Below, in pieces: positions 10,003 to 20,103 of a DNA stretch of 64,000 nucleotides. The stretch is from Iris pallida (lineage: Eukaryota > Streptophyta > Magnoliopsida > Asparagales > Iridaceae). The notes beneath the pieces are model-generated. The model did not search any database, was not told the origin of the DNA, and saw nothing but the letters and a program-made list of their open reading frames with translations. The DNA lies in contig JANAVB010044017.1 of NCBI GenBank assembly GCA_029216955.1, positions 818,498 to 882,497 on the forward strand, read 5' to 3'. Positions within the stretch are counted from its first letter, which is position 1. Every line of letters begins with the position of its first letter. The position numbers were made by a program, and so were the translations under genes.

Positions 10003-11448
10003 CATGTCTTCGAAGACCTTCGCAGAGGCGGTGGAGGGTGGATGTTCTTCACCCCCACCATTGCCATCCGGCAACCTACTTTCTCCAAGGGGTTCTTGTA
10101 GTCTCCTTTTCTGAGGAGGACGAACAGATCCTCATCCAACCGTTCAAGTATGCCCTCATTGGAAAATTTTCTCATGCCCGACCGTCAATCGATGTGATTT
10201 GGAAGGCCTTTCTCGGCTTCCAATTTGTGGGGGAAGTTAAAGTGGGAGTGATAGATCCCAAGCATATTGTTATTCGGCCTTGTGTTGAAGTGGATTTCCT
10301 TCGCCTTAGAGCTCGTGAAGTTTGGTACATCTCGAAAGCTCCTATGAGAGTGTTCAGGTGGTCAAATGATTTTACTCCTGTCCAAGAGTCCCCGCTTGCC
10401 CCAACTTGGGTTATCTCTTCCTGGTATCCCGCATCAGATATTTACAAAAAATGCTCTGTTCTCTATTGTTATGGGGATTGGGACTCCCCTCAAGTTGGAT
10501 GGGGCTACTGAAGAGTTTACAAGACCTACTGCTAGGGTTTTTGTTAAAGTTGATGCCAGTAAACCCATCCCCCCAGCGGTTCGCATTAACTTGCCTAAAG
10601 GTAGAATATTTTCTCAAAAAATAGAATACGAGCATGTCCCTAAGTTTTGCCACACATGCAAACATCAAGGCCATTCGAAAGATTCTTGCAAAATACTAGC
10701 GGAAGGCAAGGAGGTATTGGCTAATTTAAAGCAGAAAGGAGTTTTAACTGAGATTAATGCTAACGCTCAGACATTGGGGAGTGATCCTCCAGTCATAGGC
10801 GAAACATCAACTCCTATTGTCAGTAATCATGTTGCGGCCACTAATGACCAACTGCCATTAATTAACAATTCGGATGCCTCTCCGGATTTGAATATCATTA
10901 ATGGCACGGTTCCTCATACGGAAGATCCACTTGTACATGCTTCATTGGCCCTAACTTCTTCGGAGAAGAATACAGCCACTCATGTTGATGCTCTCACCTC
11001 CTTTCCTCCAAATGTTACTGAAGATCCGTCCACTTTAGAACAAGGCAAAATTTGGACTTAGGCAGACATTGTAGACGAGGACGGAGTGGCTAGAATCCGG
11101 AAGCAACTGGGCAGCAGCGAGTCGGTGGAGGCGAATGCCTCTACAGGTGTGACCCATGATGCAGAGGTGACGACACAATTGGGCAGCGAAGTGGTGGCAT
11201 GGTCAGACGGTGATCCAGAAGCAGCCTCGATTGCAGCTAAGGAGGCATGCCCTCATACAGACGAACTTGGACAGGCTGAGCAGACCTTCTCGGAAGGTAA
11301 CCATACTACCGATGCGGAGGAGAGGAACTACCGTCCGTGCCCCAAAGGAGACAAGAAAAAGAAAACGACAGTGCCCCCAGCTGAAACTAGGCTCCTCAGA
11401 TCAGCCACTAAATCCACACAACCTTCCTCCCCCCCCCCCGTCCTCTAA
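10003..11448 (+). pseudogene. LINE ORF1 (DUF4283 / CCHC nucleic-acid binding)
   Basis: ORF1 encodes the RNA-binding protein of plant L1 elements. The likely start is the ATG at 10003 (MSSKTFAEAVEGG, the common ORF1 opening). The frame then shifts near 10080. The DUF4283-like region reads KYALIGKFSHARPSIDVIWK, then KHIVIRPCVEVDFLRLRAREVW without its usual Asp-rich variations, to about 10430 where a second frameshift occurs. In the new frame comes PAVRINLPKGRIFSQKIEYE and an intact zinc knuckle CHTCKHQGHSKDSC (CX2CX4HX4C). A stop codon at 11059-11061 interrupts the low-complexity C-terminal tail, which continues in the same frame to 11448. Two frameshifts and one stop make it non-functional. 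Confidence 0.85.
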
Positions 11449-11462
11449 TTATTAAGCTTATA

Positions 11463-13016
11463 TGCTAGAATATTAGAGGTATAACTTCTCATATGCTTGT
11501 AAAAGACTCAAGTCTCTTTGTAGATCTCATTAATTTCCTATAGTCATCATCATTAAACCAAAAGTAAAGGCTAAAAAGTTGCTTGTCTATCAACTTAAGC
11601 TTGGGTTCCAGAGCTCTTTCCGTAACCATATAGGCAACATATGGGTCATAGCTAGGCATGATTTGTTCAGACAGATGTCGACTCAGGTGATCAATGCCTC
11701 TCTTTGACTCTTGAAAGCCTATTGTTGCCTTTTTTGGCCCTTCTTTCGGTTGTGCATGGCAGTAATACTAAAGAAGGTAGGTGATTCCTTTGGGAACAGT
11801 TGATGCACGTACATCAGAGGAACAACTTGTTGTGGTTGCTTAGTGGGGACTTCAATGTCGTCAGTAGTAGCAATGAAAAGTTTGGAAAGATTCCTCCTTA
11901 CTCAGTATCTACTAAGGAATTCTTGGACTTTCAAGTGGCGGCGGGTCTGGTTGACATTCCCTACTCTGGGAACTTTTTCACGTGGGTTGACAGGCAATGT
12001 GGTTACCCTAAGCAAGGATCTCGACTCGACAGGGTCCTTCTCGACTCTAAATTTTTGGAATGGGCCCCTTTTTTCTTCTGTATCTCATCTGAATAGGGCA
12101 GAATATAACCATGCTCCCATCCTCCTTACTCTTTCTAAAGAAAAGTCGAACTCACCAAGGCCTTTTCGCTTTCTAAACTTCTGGAAAGACCATGACGACT
12201 TTCATCGTACTGTGTTGGCTGCATGGGGTTCGGTTGATCATGCCAATAGTTTGGTTAAATTGGGATTGCGCTTCGCTGCCACCAAAAAAGCTTTGTCTGG
12301 GTGGAGTAGAGCTGCTTTTGGTGATATTTTCCAAGAAGTTAAGAAGGCCGAGGACAAAGTTACAGCTTTGGAGGTGGCTTATGAAGTCAATCCTTCTCTT
12401 CGTGCGCAATGGCTTGAAGCGAGGGCTCATCTTAAACAAAGGCTCCGCATAGAGGATATCTATTGGAACCAGAAGGCTCGGCTTAAATGGGACAAAGACG
12501 ATGATAGGAACTCAAAATTCTATCATTCTCGCGTTTCATCAAAACAGCGTCGTCTTCATATTCATTCTCTTCTTTCTGTGAATAGGTCTAATCTCATCAA
12601 ACTGGAAGAGATTCAACACGAGGCTAATGACTGTTATAGTAAGGTATTTCTGCAGCCTCCTCTTACTATTAATGATAACTACCTCTCATATATTCCTTGT
12701 ATTATTACAGATGGGGATAATATAGCTTTCTCTGCTAAACCTTATATAGAGGAGCTATTCGACACTGTTATGTGTATGGATCCCCATAGTGCCTCAGGTC
12801 CTGATGGATTTCCAGTGTCATTTTATCGAGCTTGTTGGCATATTGTTGGGAATGATATCTTAGTAGCAGTCTATTTGTTCATGGATGGATTTGTATTGCC
12901 TAAGTCCATCACCAGTACATTCATTCTTCCAATTTCGAAGGTCAAGAACCCTCATTCTCTCCATGAATATAGGCCGATTAGTCTCTACAATTTTGTCAAC
13001 AAAATCATTTCTAAAT
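11463..13016 (+). pseudogene. LINE ORF2 (endonuclease + partial reverse transcriptase)
   Basis: ORF2 would encode the endonuclease/reverse transcriptase. NIRGI near 11470 matches the start of the EEP endonuclease. Later endonuclease motifs are LLSGDFNVV (catalytic Asp and Asn, about 11835) and SRLDRVLL (about 12025). A frameshift near 12090 separates this from the linker (FRFLNFWKDHDDF, WNQKARLKWDKDDDRNSKFYH) and the RT start: DPHSASGPDGFPVSFYRACW, then ILPISKVKNP and YRPISLYNFVNKIISK. The sequence ends there at about 13016, before the conserved catalytic Asp motifs. Several further frameshifts and stops lie between 11500 and 11800. Loss of the 3' end is due to the adjacent hAT/MITE sequence or to a deletion at the junction. 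Confidence 0.87.
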
Positions 13017-13110
13017 TAAGAAGACTAAAAACTAGATGGAAAAAAATGAAGAAAAAATGGATGGGGTGGGCTGGAGCCCACCCTAGGCAAAGCCTAGATC
13101 CGCCCCTACT
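13017..13110. mobile_element. short MITE remnant (hAT-like end)
   Basis: Between the cut LINE and the hAT coding region lies ~94 bp ending GCCTAGATCCGCCCCT; its reverse complement begins AGGGGCGGATCTAGG, like the terminal repeats of many plant hAT elements. It also holds two small inverted repeats (GTGGGCTGGAGCCCAC and TAGGCAAAGCCTA). The other terminus is not present, so it is a fragment. An 8-bp duplication could not be identified. Confidence 0.5.
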
Positions 13111-14403
13111 TGGAAGCAAGGTTGAAGGATTTATATTGGATACAATGTGTTGCCCATTGTTTTGACTTAATGTTAGAAGACATTGGAAAGGTGGAGGACA
13201 TAGAAATAACAATAGAGAAGGAAATGATACTAAATGTCTTTATCTATACTTGTGTACTGGTGTCTTGAACATGATGAGGCATTTCACGGGACAGAATGAG
13301 TTCCATAGGCCAACAAAAACTCGTTTCGCATTCGCTTTTAAAACAATGTCAAGCATTTACAAGCAAAAAATCAAGTTGAAAAAAATGTTTATCTCAAAGG
13401 AGTGAGCAAATAGCAAATGGGAAAAGGAACAACAAGGGAAAAATGCTACAAAATCATGATGCCTAGTTTTTGGACTTCTAATTTTTTTGACTTAAGTTAT
13501 AATGTTCTCTTATTCATGTTCTCAGTCTAGTTGGTGGTGAGCGGCAGCCTCCAATAGGGTACATATACGAGGCTATGGGAAGAGAGAGAAAGATTGTTAA
13601 TTCATTTGAAGAGAATAAGGAAAAATACAAGCACATCTTCAAAATTATTGACAAAAGATAGGATGTCCAGCTTCATCACCCGCTGCATATAGCTGGTTAT
13701 TTTTGAACCTATAATTCTTTTATTCAAATCCCGAAATTAGAGTAATGATGAGGTGAAGAAGGATTTGTTGGAATTCATTTAGAAATTGGTCCCTAGTGCT
13801 GATTCAAGATAAAATAACTGATAAATTGGTAAAGTATGTAGAAGCTGAGGATAACTTTGGTCAACCATGATTATTAGGCCTAGAAAAACTAAGGCACTAG
13901 CTAAGTGAAAAAATAAAAAATTTAAGCAATACTTAGTAGAATACTAAATTATTTGATTATTAAAATTGCTAAGATAATAGTATTAATAACAGCAGAATGG
14001 TGGGCAACATTTGGTACTTTCCAAACTTACATCAATTTGTCATTAGAGTTCTAAGACTCACAAGTAATGCTTCTAGTTGTGAGCAAAACTGGAGCGTATT
14101 TGAATATGTAAGCTTCCTTGGGTCTCAATCTAAATTGAATGATTTGGTGTTTGTGAAATATAATCGAGTAATAAATATGAGATATAATAGTCGCGACACC
14201 ATTGATCACAATTAATTGAAAGATATTGATGATAGCAATGAGTAGTTGAGTGATTGACTGGAAAGATGCTTGATGTCGATGATGAACTTGTGTTTAATGA
14301 TGTTGGTGATTTGACTTAGCCGGTGTTGTCGCTAGAGCATCAAGAGTGGGAGAACCTAGGAATTCAACTAGAAATATATCAATGAACACCTTCTAGAGCA
14401 AAC
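13111..14403 (+). pseudogene. hAT (Ac-like) transposase, C-terminal half
   Basis: Decayed transposase of the plant hAT superfamily. It begins LEARLKDLYWIQCVAHCFDL, LEDIGKVE (DUF659/RNase-H-like catalytic region), then, after frameshifts, the LVGGERQPPIGYIYEAMGR and KYKHIFKIIDKR segments, HPLHIAGYF, and finally the hAT dimerisation domain at 13997-14215: WYFPNLHQFVIRVLRLTSNA, SSCEQNWSVFEYV (conserved CErNWS-F), LNDLVFVKYNRVI. The N-terminal BED zinc finger is missing. At least six stops or frameshifts are seen. The C-terminal tail (DDSNE, VFNDVGDLT) runs up to the CACTA-1 insertion at 14407 and appears to resume at 34556. Confidence 0.85.
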
Positions 14404-14406
14404 ACC

Positions 14407-14934
14407 CACTACCAGAATATCATATATTAGCGACGCAATAAAACGTCGCTAAAATAGGAAAAACGTTGCTAATACAACTTTCGACGTAATTGGTGACGTA
14501 TTATTCTTGTCGTGTACAGTCAAGTTGCTGACAGGTAAAACGTCGCTCTTGCGACGTTATTCAGCGACGTCACTCGTCGCGACATTACCGACGTTTATCG
14601 ACTCTGTCGGAACTGTAGCGACATTTAATAAGTCGCTAAACGTCGGTAGAATTGGGAGGGATTGGCGACGCCTTTATTACTTTTACCGACGTCTCGCGAC
14701 TCAACAACGACGCCAATTTTAGCCACTAAAAGTCGATTATTTCTACAAATTTACCGACGTTTACCGACGTCTATCGACTCCTACCGACTCTGACATCGTC
14801 GCTAAATGTCGATGATGTCTGCAGATTTACTGACGTTTAGTGACGAATTTTTGCGTCGGGACGAGTCAGTAGACGTCGGTAAACATCGATAATTTTGCAA
14901 AAAATATCAAACAGAATGGCATTTTCTGGTAGTG
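14407..14934. repeat. CACTA-1 left subterminal region / possible mini-CACTA
   Basis: Begins CACTACCAGAA and ends TTCTGGTAGTG, so it has its own inverted termini (13 of 14 bases match). Inside are some two dozen copies of CGACG-type motifs in both orientations (GCGACG, CCGACGTTTA, AACGTCGC). Outer flanks are ACC and ATC, so the duplication is imperfect for this 528-bp unit, while ACC/ACC fits the larger element. Confidence 0.75.
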
Positions 14935-15272
14935 ATCCCTGCAGTTTCATAATTAACAATTTATATGACTGGACCTGGAGCAACCCTCCGTTGAATTCCC
15001 TGGGTTCACCGACCCCTTCGGTGGAACACTCAATACCGGTAAATTACATCCAATTGAAATGATTAATAAAATAAAATATGATAAAAAGGACACAATAGTC
15101 TCAAAGTCTACACACAACCAATATCCAAAGTCTACGCAACCAATAATCCAAAGTCTACACACAACCAATCAACAAATACATAAAATTCAAACCCAATATC
15201 ATGGGTCTACACACAAAAAACACTAAACACAAACAGTCAATACAAACAATCATCAAACAGTCCTAACTAGGA
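14935..15272 (-). other. CACTA-1 3' non-coding sequence
   Basis: No gene seen. It lies downstream of the TnpA stop at 15273 and carries three to four imperfect copies of an AAAGTCTACACACAACCAAT unit between about 15098 and 15215. A TCCCTGGGTTCACCGACCCCTTCGG stretch near 14995 can fold on itself. Confidence 0.6.
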
Positions 15273-15448
15273 CTACAGCAGATTTGGAGGAGGAGGGACA
15301 CGACTGTGCATCAGGGATAAGAATAGATCATACTGCTTCCATGAAATCGACACCGATGAAGAAGGTAATGACATCGGTCGGGTCGGTGTCGATGAAGAAG
15401 ACAGTGATGTCGACGGAGTCGGTGACGATGAAGGCGCACCCGAAGGAC
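15273..15448 (-). pseudogene. TnpA-like C-terminus, distal part (CACTA-1)
   Basis: Minus-strand continuation of the TnpA-like coding sequence at 29416. It reads IRPSGAPSSSPTPSTSLSSS, a Ser/Pro/Thr-rich linker, then KQYDLFLSLMHSRVPPPPN and a TAG stop at 15275-15273. The reading frame runs on from the part right of copia A once that insertion is ignored, which supports the junction. Pro-rich C-termini are common in these TnpA-like proteins. Confidence 0.65.
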
Positions 15449-15453
15449 GTATT

Positions 15454-16537
15454 TATAGGAACGAAATCGTAAAGCAGAATACTCTAGAGGGGGGGGTGAA
15501 TAGAGTAAGCAGCGGAATATTGCTAATTAAAAACTTGTTAGCAGTTAGATCATAGATAAAATAATAATCACAAAAACTAAATGACAGAATTTAAAAGAGA
15601 TCAGAAAGCAAACGCAAACACCGAGATTTATACTGGTTTCTCTCTTGTGAGGACTAGTCCAGTCGGAAGAACTCTAGCTTCCAGTTGAATCCACTATTGA
15701 AAAATCCTGCAAGTTTTTATACGAAGTCCTTGCAACTTCTACAAACGCGGGCTTTGATACGAAGAACTCGACCAACTTCAATTGTGAAGAATTAAATCTT
15801 CTATCAAGCCTCTGATTATAATCGTTCTGAAACTTCTAGACCGTACCGCACTGGCAAATCGACTAGAGGATTGTAACTGGCTTGGGATTTGAAAATGAAA
15901 GCTTTTAGAACTCTTTGAAAGAATGAAAGCTTAGGAAGAGAAGAGATTGAAAGTGAATTAGTGATTTGAAATGATCGAAATACTTTTCTATTTATAGTTT
16001 TTCCAAAGACAGAACTCTGACAGAATTCGGGCAGAATTCGGACAGAACCCTTTGTAACAAACCGTAACTGAAGAATGACCAAGTTCAAAAACCCAACGTT
16101 CACTAATGTTCCAAATGGCCGAACTCTGGCCGAACTCGACCCGAGTTCTCATGGGGTTCTGCCAGTTCATTTTTGGAGAAAATAAATTTTGGCTTTTTGA
16201 AAGATCCTTCAGAAGCTTTTTGTAAAAAGATTGTTTTTCAAAAACGTAGGTCATTTGTAAAGAATAGGATGATTTTGAAAAACGTTTTAGGATAGCCTAT
16301 TTGCCAGTACGACTCGGTGTACAATGTATTCCTAGACTCAATAAAATAAAAATTATATTACATAACAGGAAGTACATTCTGAATGGCAAACAGCTTCAGT
16401 CTTGAACATTGTTGATATCCATTGTTGAGCAGTGTCCAAAACGTCGTAGGTAAACATCTGAGTTAACTTGCATTTATATCAAGACAGAGTTTGATCAATT
16501 ATTAAAATCAGGTTTGACCATGACCAATGGGCCAACC
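15454..16537 (-). repeat. copia A 3' LTR, 1084 bp
   Basis: Matches 28337-29415 in order. The outer end has decayed from TGTAGGAACG to TATAGGAACG; the inner terminal A is changed to C. It contains the LTR promoter on the minus strand: TATA box CTATAAATAG (15988-15997) with GAATTCGG-type motifs upstream at 16012-16050 and 16115-16146. The polypurine tract lies just inside (minus strand AAAATGGGGGAGA, 16539-16551). Confidence 0.93.
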
Positions 16538-17093
16538 ATCTCCCCCATTTTGATAATTGACAAACCTTGCCGATATAACATCTAAGCTTGGAATCAAATC
16601 AAAATAGTAATCAAAAAAAATTGTTCATAACCTGTATACACGAAAATGTTAGATCTTATTTCTCTCCCGTTGTCACTTAGCAAAATAATTGCAAAAGAGA
16701 AAGCTTCCCCGCAATAAATGCATAAGTAACAAATAGTGAAGAAACACAATAAACATAGATAATCATGACAGGCATGGTAGAAACAGTAAACATTATAAGA
16801 GAAACAGATAGTCTATAGAATACAACACAGGCATGTATTTGTCATAGGCAGTATTTGATAAAGTATGAAGCAACAAAAGATAGATAGTGCTACCATAGTA
16901 CTGAAACACATAAAGTGCTGAATAATAGACTAAGATGCCAAAATTGAGGCATAATCAAAAAACCATGTCTATGAATAGTCCCATAATAGAAAAAGTGCTG
17001 ATAAAAATATAAGAGTACTGATAAAATCTTGGAATGTCGGAGCATTTCCAAGTAAACATAAGACAAAAGTGACAGTCTCAAGAATCTAATATC
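16538..17093 (-). other. copia A 3' non-coding region
   Basis: No gene seen. It lies between the third ORF and the 3' LTR. Besides the main polypurine tract there are weaker purine-rich blocks on the minus strand near 16665 and 16710, matching the repeated polypurine tracts of copia B. Confidence 0.7.
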
Positions 17094-19384
17094 TCAAAAC
17101 TCATCATCATCATCATCAACGTCATCAGCTGCAGCTCCAGCATGTCCAGAAGGACCAGCTCTAGAAGTACCAGCGCCAGAAGTGCGAGGAGTGGCACCAG
17201 TGGTACGATACCAATCATAGGCGTTCTCTGGCTGGAACAGAGAGTGAACCGCCTCGTCGTCAATGCGGTAGCGAGAAATAGAAGGGCCTCGAGGTAGAGA
17301 GCTAGCATAATGACCCGTCTGTGCAAACCTCATATCGGCGAAGGAGTTGGCAATCGCCTGGAACTGAGTCACATCACGGAACTCGTGTTCCTGTGAGCAC
17401 CCTGAATTTCGGGTTGATTTTTTATTTTATTTTCTGCTTGATTTAATTTCAATAAATAATTTATTCTGTTTATTATCTTTAAGTGTACTTTTTCGTGCCT
17501 TTGATATTTGGAGTGTCAGGGATGTTCAACTCTGGAACCTTCTTCACGAGTTTTGTAGTGGACAGGATTACCTTTATGATGGTATATAATGTCCCATCCA
17601 AACTTGTTCTCTTGTACTCTTTTTGCTTCGCACAACTTCGGGCCGATTTAGACCATTTGATTATTAATTAATTTTTCTACTCTTTTTCTTGATCATTATT
17701 AGCACGTTACCGTGACTTTTAATTTGGGAGCACCAGATCAGTCATTTTCTTGAAACCAACTCATCATGCATGATCTACTCGAGACACTCTTCACCCTTGA
17801 CCTTCGTGTCCCACTCAGGCACGCCATTTTGTGCTCTAATTTCTTCGTACAACTTTTCTGACACGTGATCCGATTTTATTTCATCCCACGGTGTCACATT
17901 CATTTTCTAACTTAATTTGTGGGTACCCTGTCGACCAAAACCAGTCAGCCCCAAATACGGACATGGACCACATTGAGTCTACTACCCGCATGACACTTGT
18001 GTCCCATTTATTGGAATCCCCATGTGCTACTAATTTGTCCATGATCATCAACACCTATTTAAATTTGATTATTTTGCCATGTCCGATTTTGATCCAACCT
18101 GGCTTGACCGAACCCAGTCCAAACTTCATATTACCCTCTCTCATGACGCCCTCATTTTTTCTTGCCCAAAAATAATATTGAATACCTATCTACCATTTTT
18201 TTAATATTTAACTGAATTTCTGTTTATTAAAATCCCTATAGGAATAATCCAACCTTCTTATAATTAATCCTAGCCCTCAATTTTACATGTTATCATCACC
18301 ACGCTACAAACTTTCCCATACTCTCATAATTTTTTTTCCCCAACAGCTGGCCCTAACTCCCATGCTACTTTTCTCTCTCCTTAATTTATTACACCTCATC
18401 TCTCTTTCTCTCTCTCACTTATTTGTTCTCCTCACCATTTAAAAAAAACCAACACAGCCATCCCCTTGGCCGAGCTCCAATAGCAACCCATTCCAGAACT
18501 CCTCTTCCGTGGCCGGACCACCCACCTAGGCCGTCGGACCACCCACCAGTGGCCATCCTCCTCCTTTCCTCCTCCTTCTCCTCCTCCCATTCAAAACCAC
18601 CACCATCAACATAATCATTCACGACCCGCACCACCATTGGCTCCTCCCCATCCACTGCGAGCCGCCGCCCCTCCCCCCTCTGCCACGCTGGGACGTACAC
18701 TGCCCGCCTCCGTCGGGCCAGGCTAGGACGGCGCCATCCAACGCAGCAGCTGCTAGCAGCAGTACGCGACAGCAAGCAGTGGCAGTCGCGAGCGCGTACA
18801 GCGCTGGCCGCGTGCCGTCGCCGGCCGACGTGCCTCCGGCGACCCCCTTGAGGGTGCGCTCCACCCGACGAGCACTCCCATAGCGGCCACCATCCTCCGG
18901 GATGCGCCGTCGAGGCGATTCGTGCGTTTCACACGAAGTTCCGTCGTGACGCGCGCGGGATCGATCCAGAATTCGCATTCCGTCACAGCGACTTCGTACA
19001 CATTTTTCCAGGAATTCGACCATTGGATCGGCGATTTCTTCACTCCGTCACAATCTAGGTATATCCACCTTCACTTCTGTCAATTTTCATCCGTTGATTT
19101 TATCGTTTGATACATCAAAACTGGCCACCAAGTTGACCGTTTAAATTGTATTAATTTTGGACAGTTTTGCGGAGTCAACTTCGTCAGCTTGTACCTCCTC
19201 CACCGTAGCTCCGTTTGGCCTGCTACCAGTTCCTGTGCGAAGCTGGTATAACCCTCTTACTACCCCTCCAGTTTTGTTTCATTGTGAGCTTGTTTGATTG
19301 GTTGAATTCGACGCCAAAGTTGGTCGTCCGAATTCGTAATTTCCAACTTGTAAAATTCTATTTTTGAACACGGGACTCCAGATT

Positions 19385-20103
19385 TCATTTCTGACACCAC
19401 CAGTAGATTCGTGGCATCGTTCTGGCATATTTTTTTATAAAATTCGTTAGATTTGGAGGACGTGGGCCCTGGCACGTTTTTCGGTACAAAATAGGTCCCA
19501 CAGTCCGGGTCAACGAGACTTTTTGACGCCGGCTCATCGGAATCCAATTACAGATATACCGTTGAGTTCGTATCGTCATTCTGGACTTGTTGACATATAA
19601 TTTGCTAGGTTTTGGTGGACATTGGATCTGGTACGTATTTCGGTGCAAGTCGAATACCAATATCCGAGTCAACGGGTCATTTTGAGATCGGCTCATCGGA
19701 ATCCAATTTCGGATATACCGTTGAGTTCGTATCGTCATTCTGGACTCGTTGACATGTAGTTTAATGAGTTTTGAGAACTTTGGCTCCGGCACGCATTTTC
19801 GTACAAATCGGAATTCCAAGTTCTGGTCAACGGACCAAATTGAGATCGGGTCAACGGAATCCAATTCTGGAGATACCGTTGGGTTCGTATCGTCATTCTG
19901 GTTTCGTGGATATATAATTTGTTATATTTTATAGACTTGTTTTCTTGCACATTTTTCGATGCAAAACGGCTCCGACACGGATACCATTTTTGACCCGAAA
20001 TTACTTTTTTACCCTTGTGTCCAAAATGGACCGATGGGTAGGCTATCCTAGCTAATTTGACTATTCTGGACACGTTGGCGATGTTTATTTCATCATCCGA
20101 CAA
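19385..20103 (-). other. antisense ORFs in the solo-LTR core (122 and 159 codons)
   Basis: Two overlapping minus-strand ORFs (20103-19735 and 19864-19385). The first contains HFGHKGKKVISG, FASKNVQE, NKLYIHETRMTIRTQRYLQN, WIPLTRSQ and PLTRT, which aligns with the plus-strand ORF of element 1 (SGHRGK, FAPKSVPE, KLYVY, MIRTQPYVQ, RIPVGRAQ, PLNRT). The second repeats the RMTIRTQRYI..NWIPMSR motif because of the tandem units. Both are antisense to the LTR, as in element 1. Confidence 0.4.
19403..20036. repeat. four 158-bp tandem units in the solo LTR
   Basis: Units begin near 19403, 19561, 19720 and 19878, each with a variant of GTTGAGTTCGTATCGTCATT and ending near AATCCAATT..GATATACC. The third and fourth are the most alike; the first is the most diverged. 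Element 1 and gypsy C LTRs have only one such unit. Confidence 0.88.

Larger units (their letters stand above)
9881..13016 (+). mobile_element. L1-type LINE, 3'-truncated
   Basis: A non-LTR retrotransposon on the plus strand. Order: 5' leader (9881-10002), ORF1 with DUF4283-like and CCHC domains, ORF2 with an endonuclease and the first part of reverse transcriptase. The homology stops inside the RT fingers region at about 13016, where unrelated MITE and hAT sequence begins, so the RT catalytic core (YADD), C-terminal region and poly(A) tail are absent. Element 1 inserted at the 5' edge, so the true LINE 5' end may lie left of 2125 (AGTGCTCCCGAGCG is a candidate). Confidence 0.88.

Noticed and set aside
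15284..15472. Plus-strand ORF rich in Met/Lys/Ser
   Set aside because: It is the complement of the TnpA C-terminal coding segment and runs into the copia LTR.
18419..19043. Minus-strand ORFs of 96-134 codons, at first taken for a host gene
   Set aside because: They lie inside the solo LTR's GC island (17392-21663), overlap in different frames, and have Arg/Gly/Ser-rich composition with no domain.
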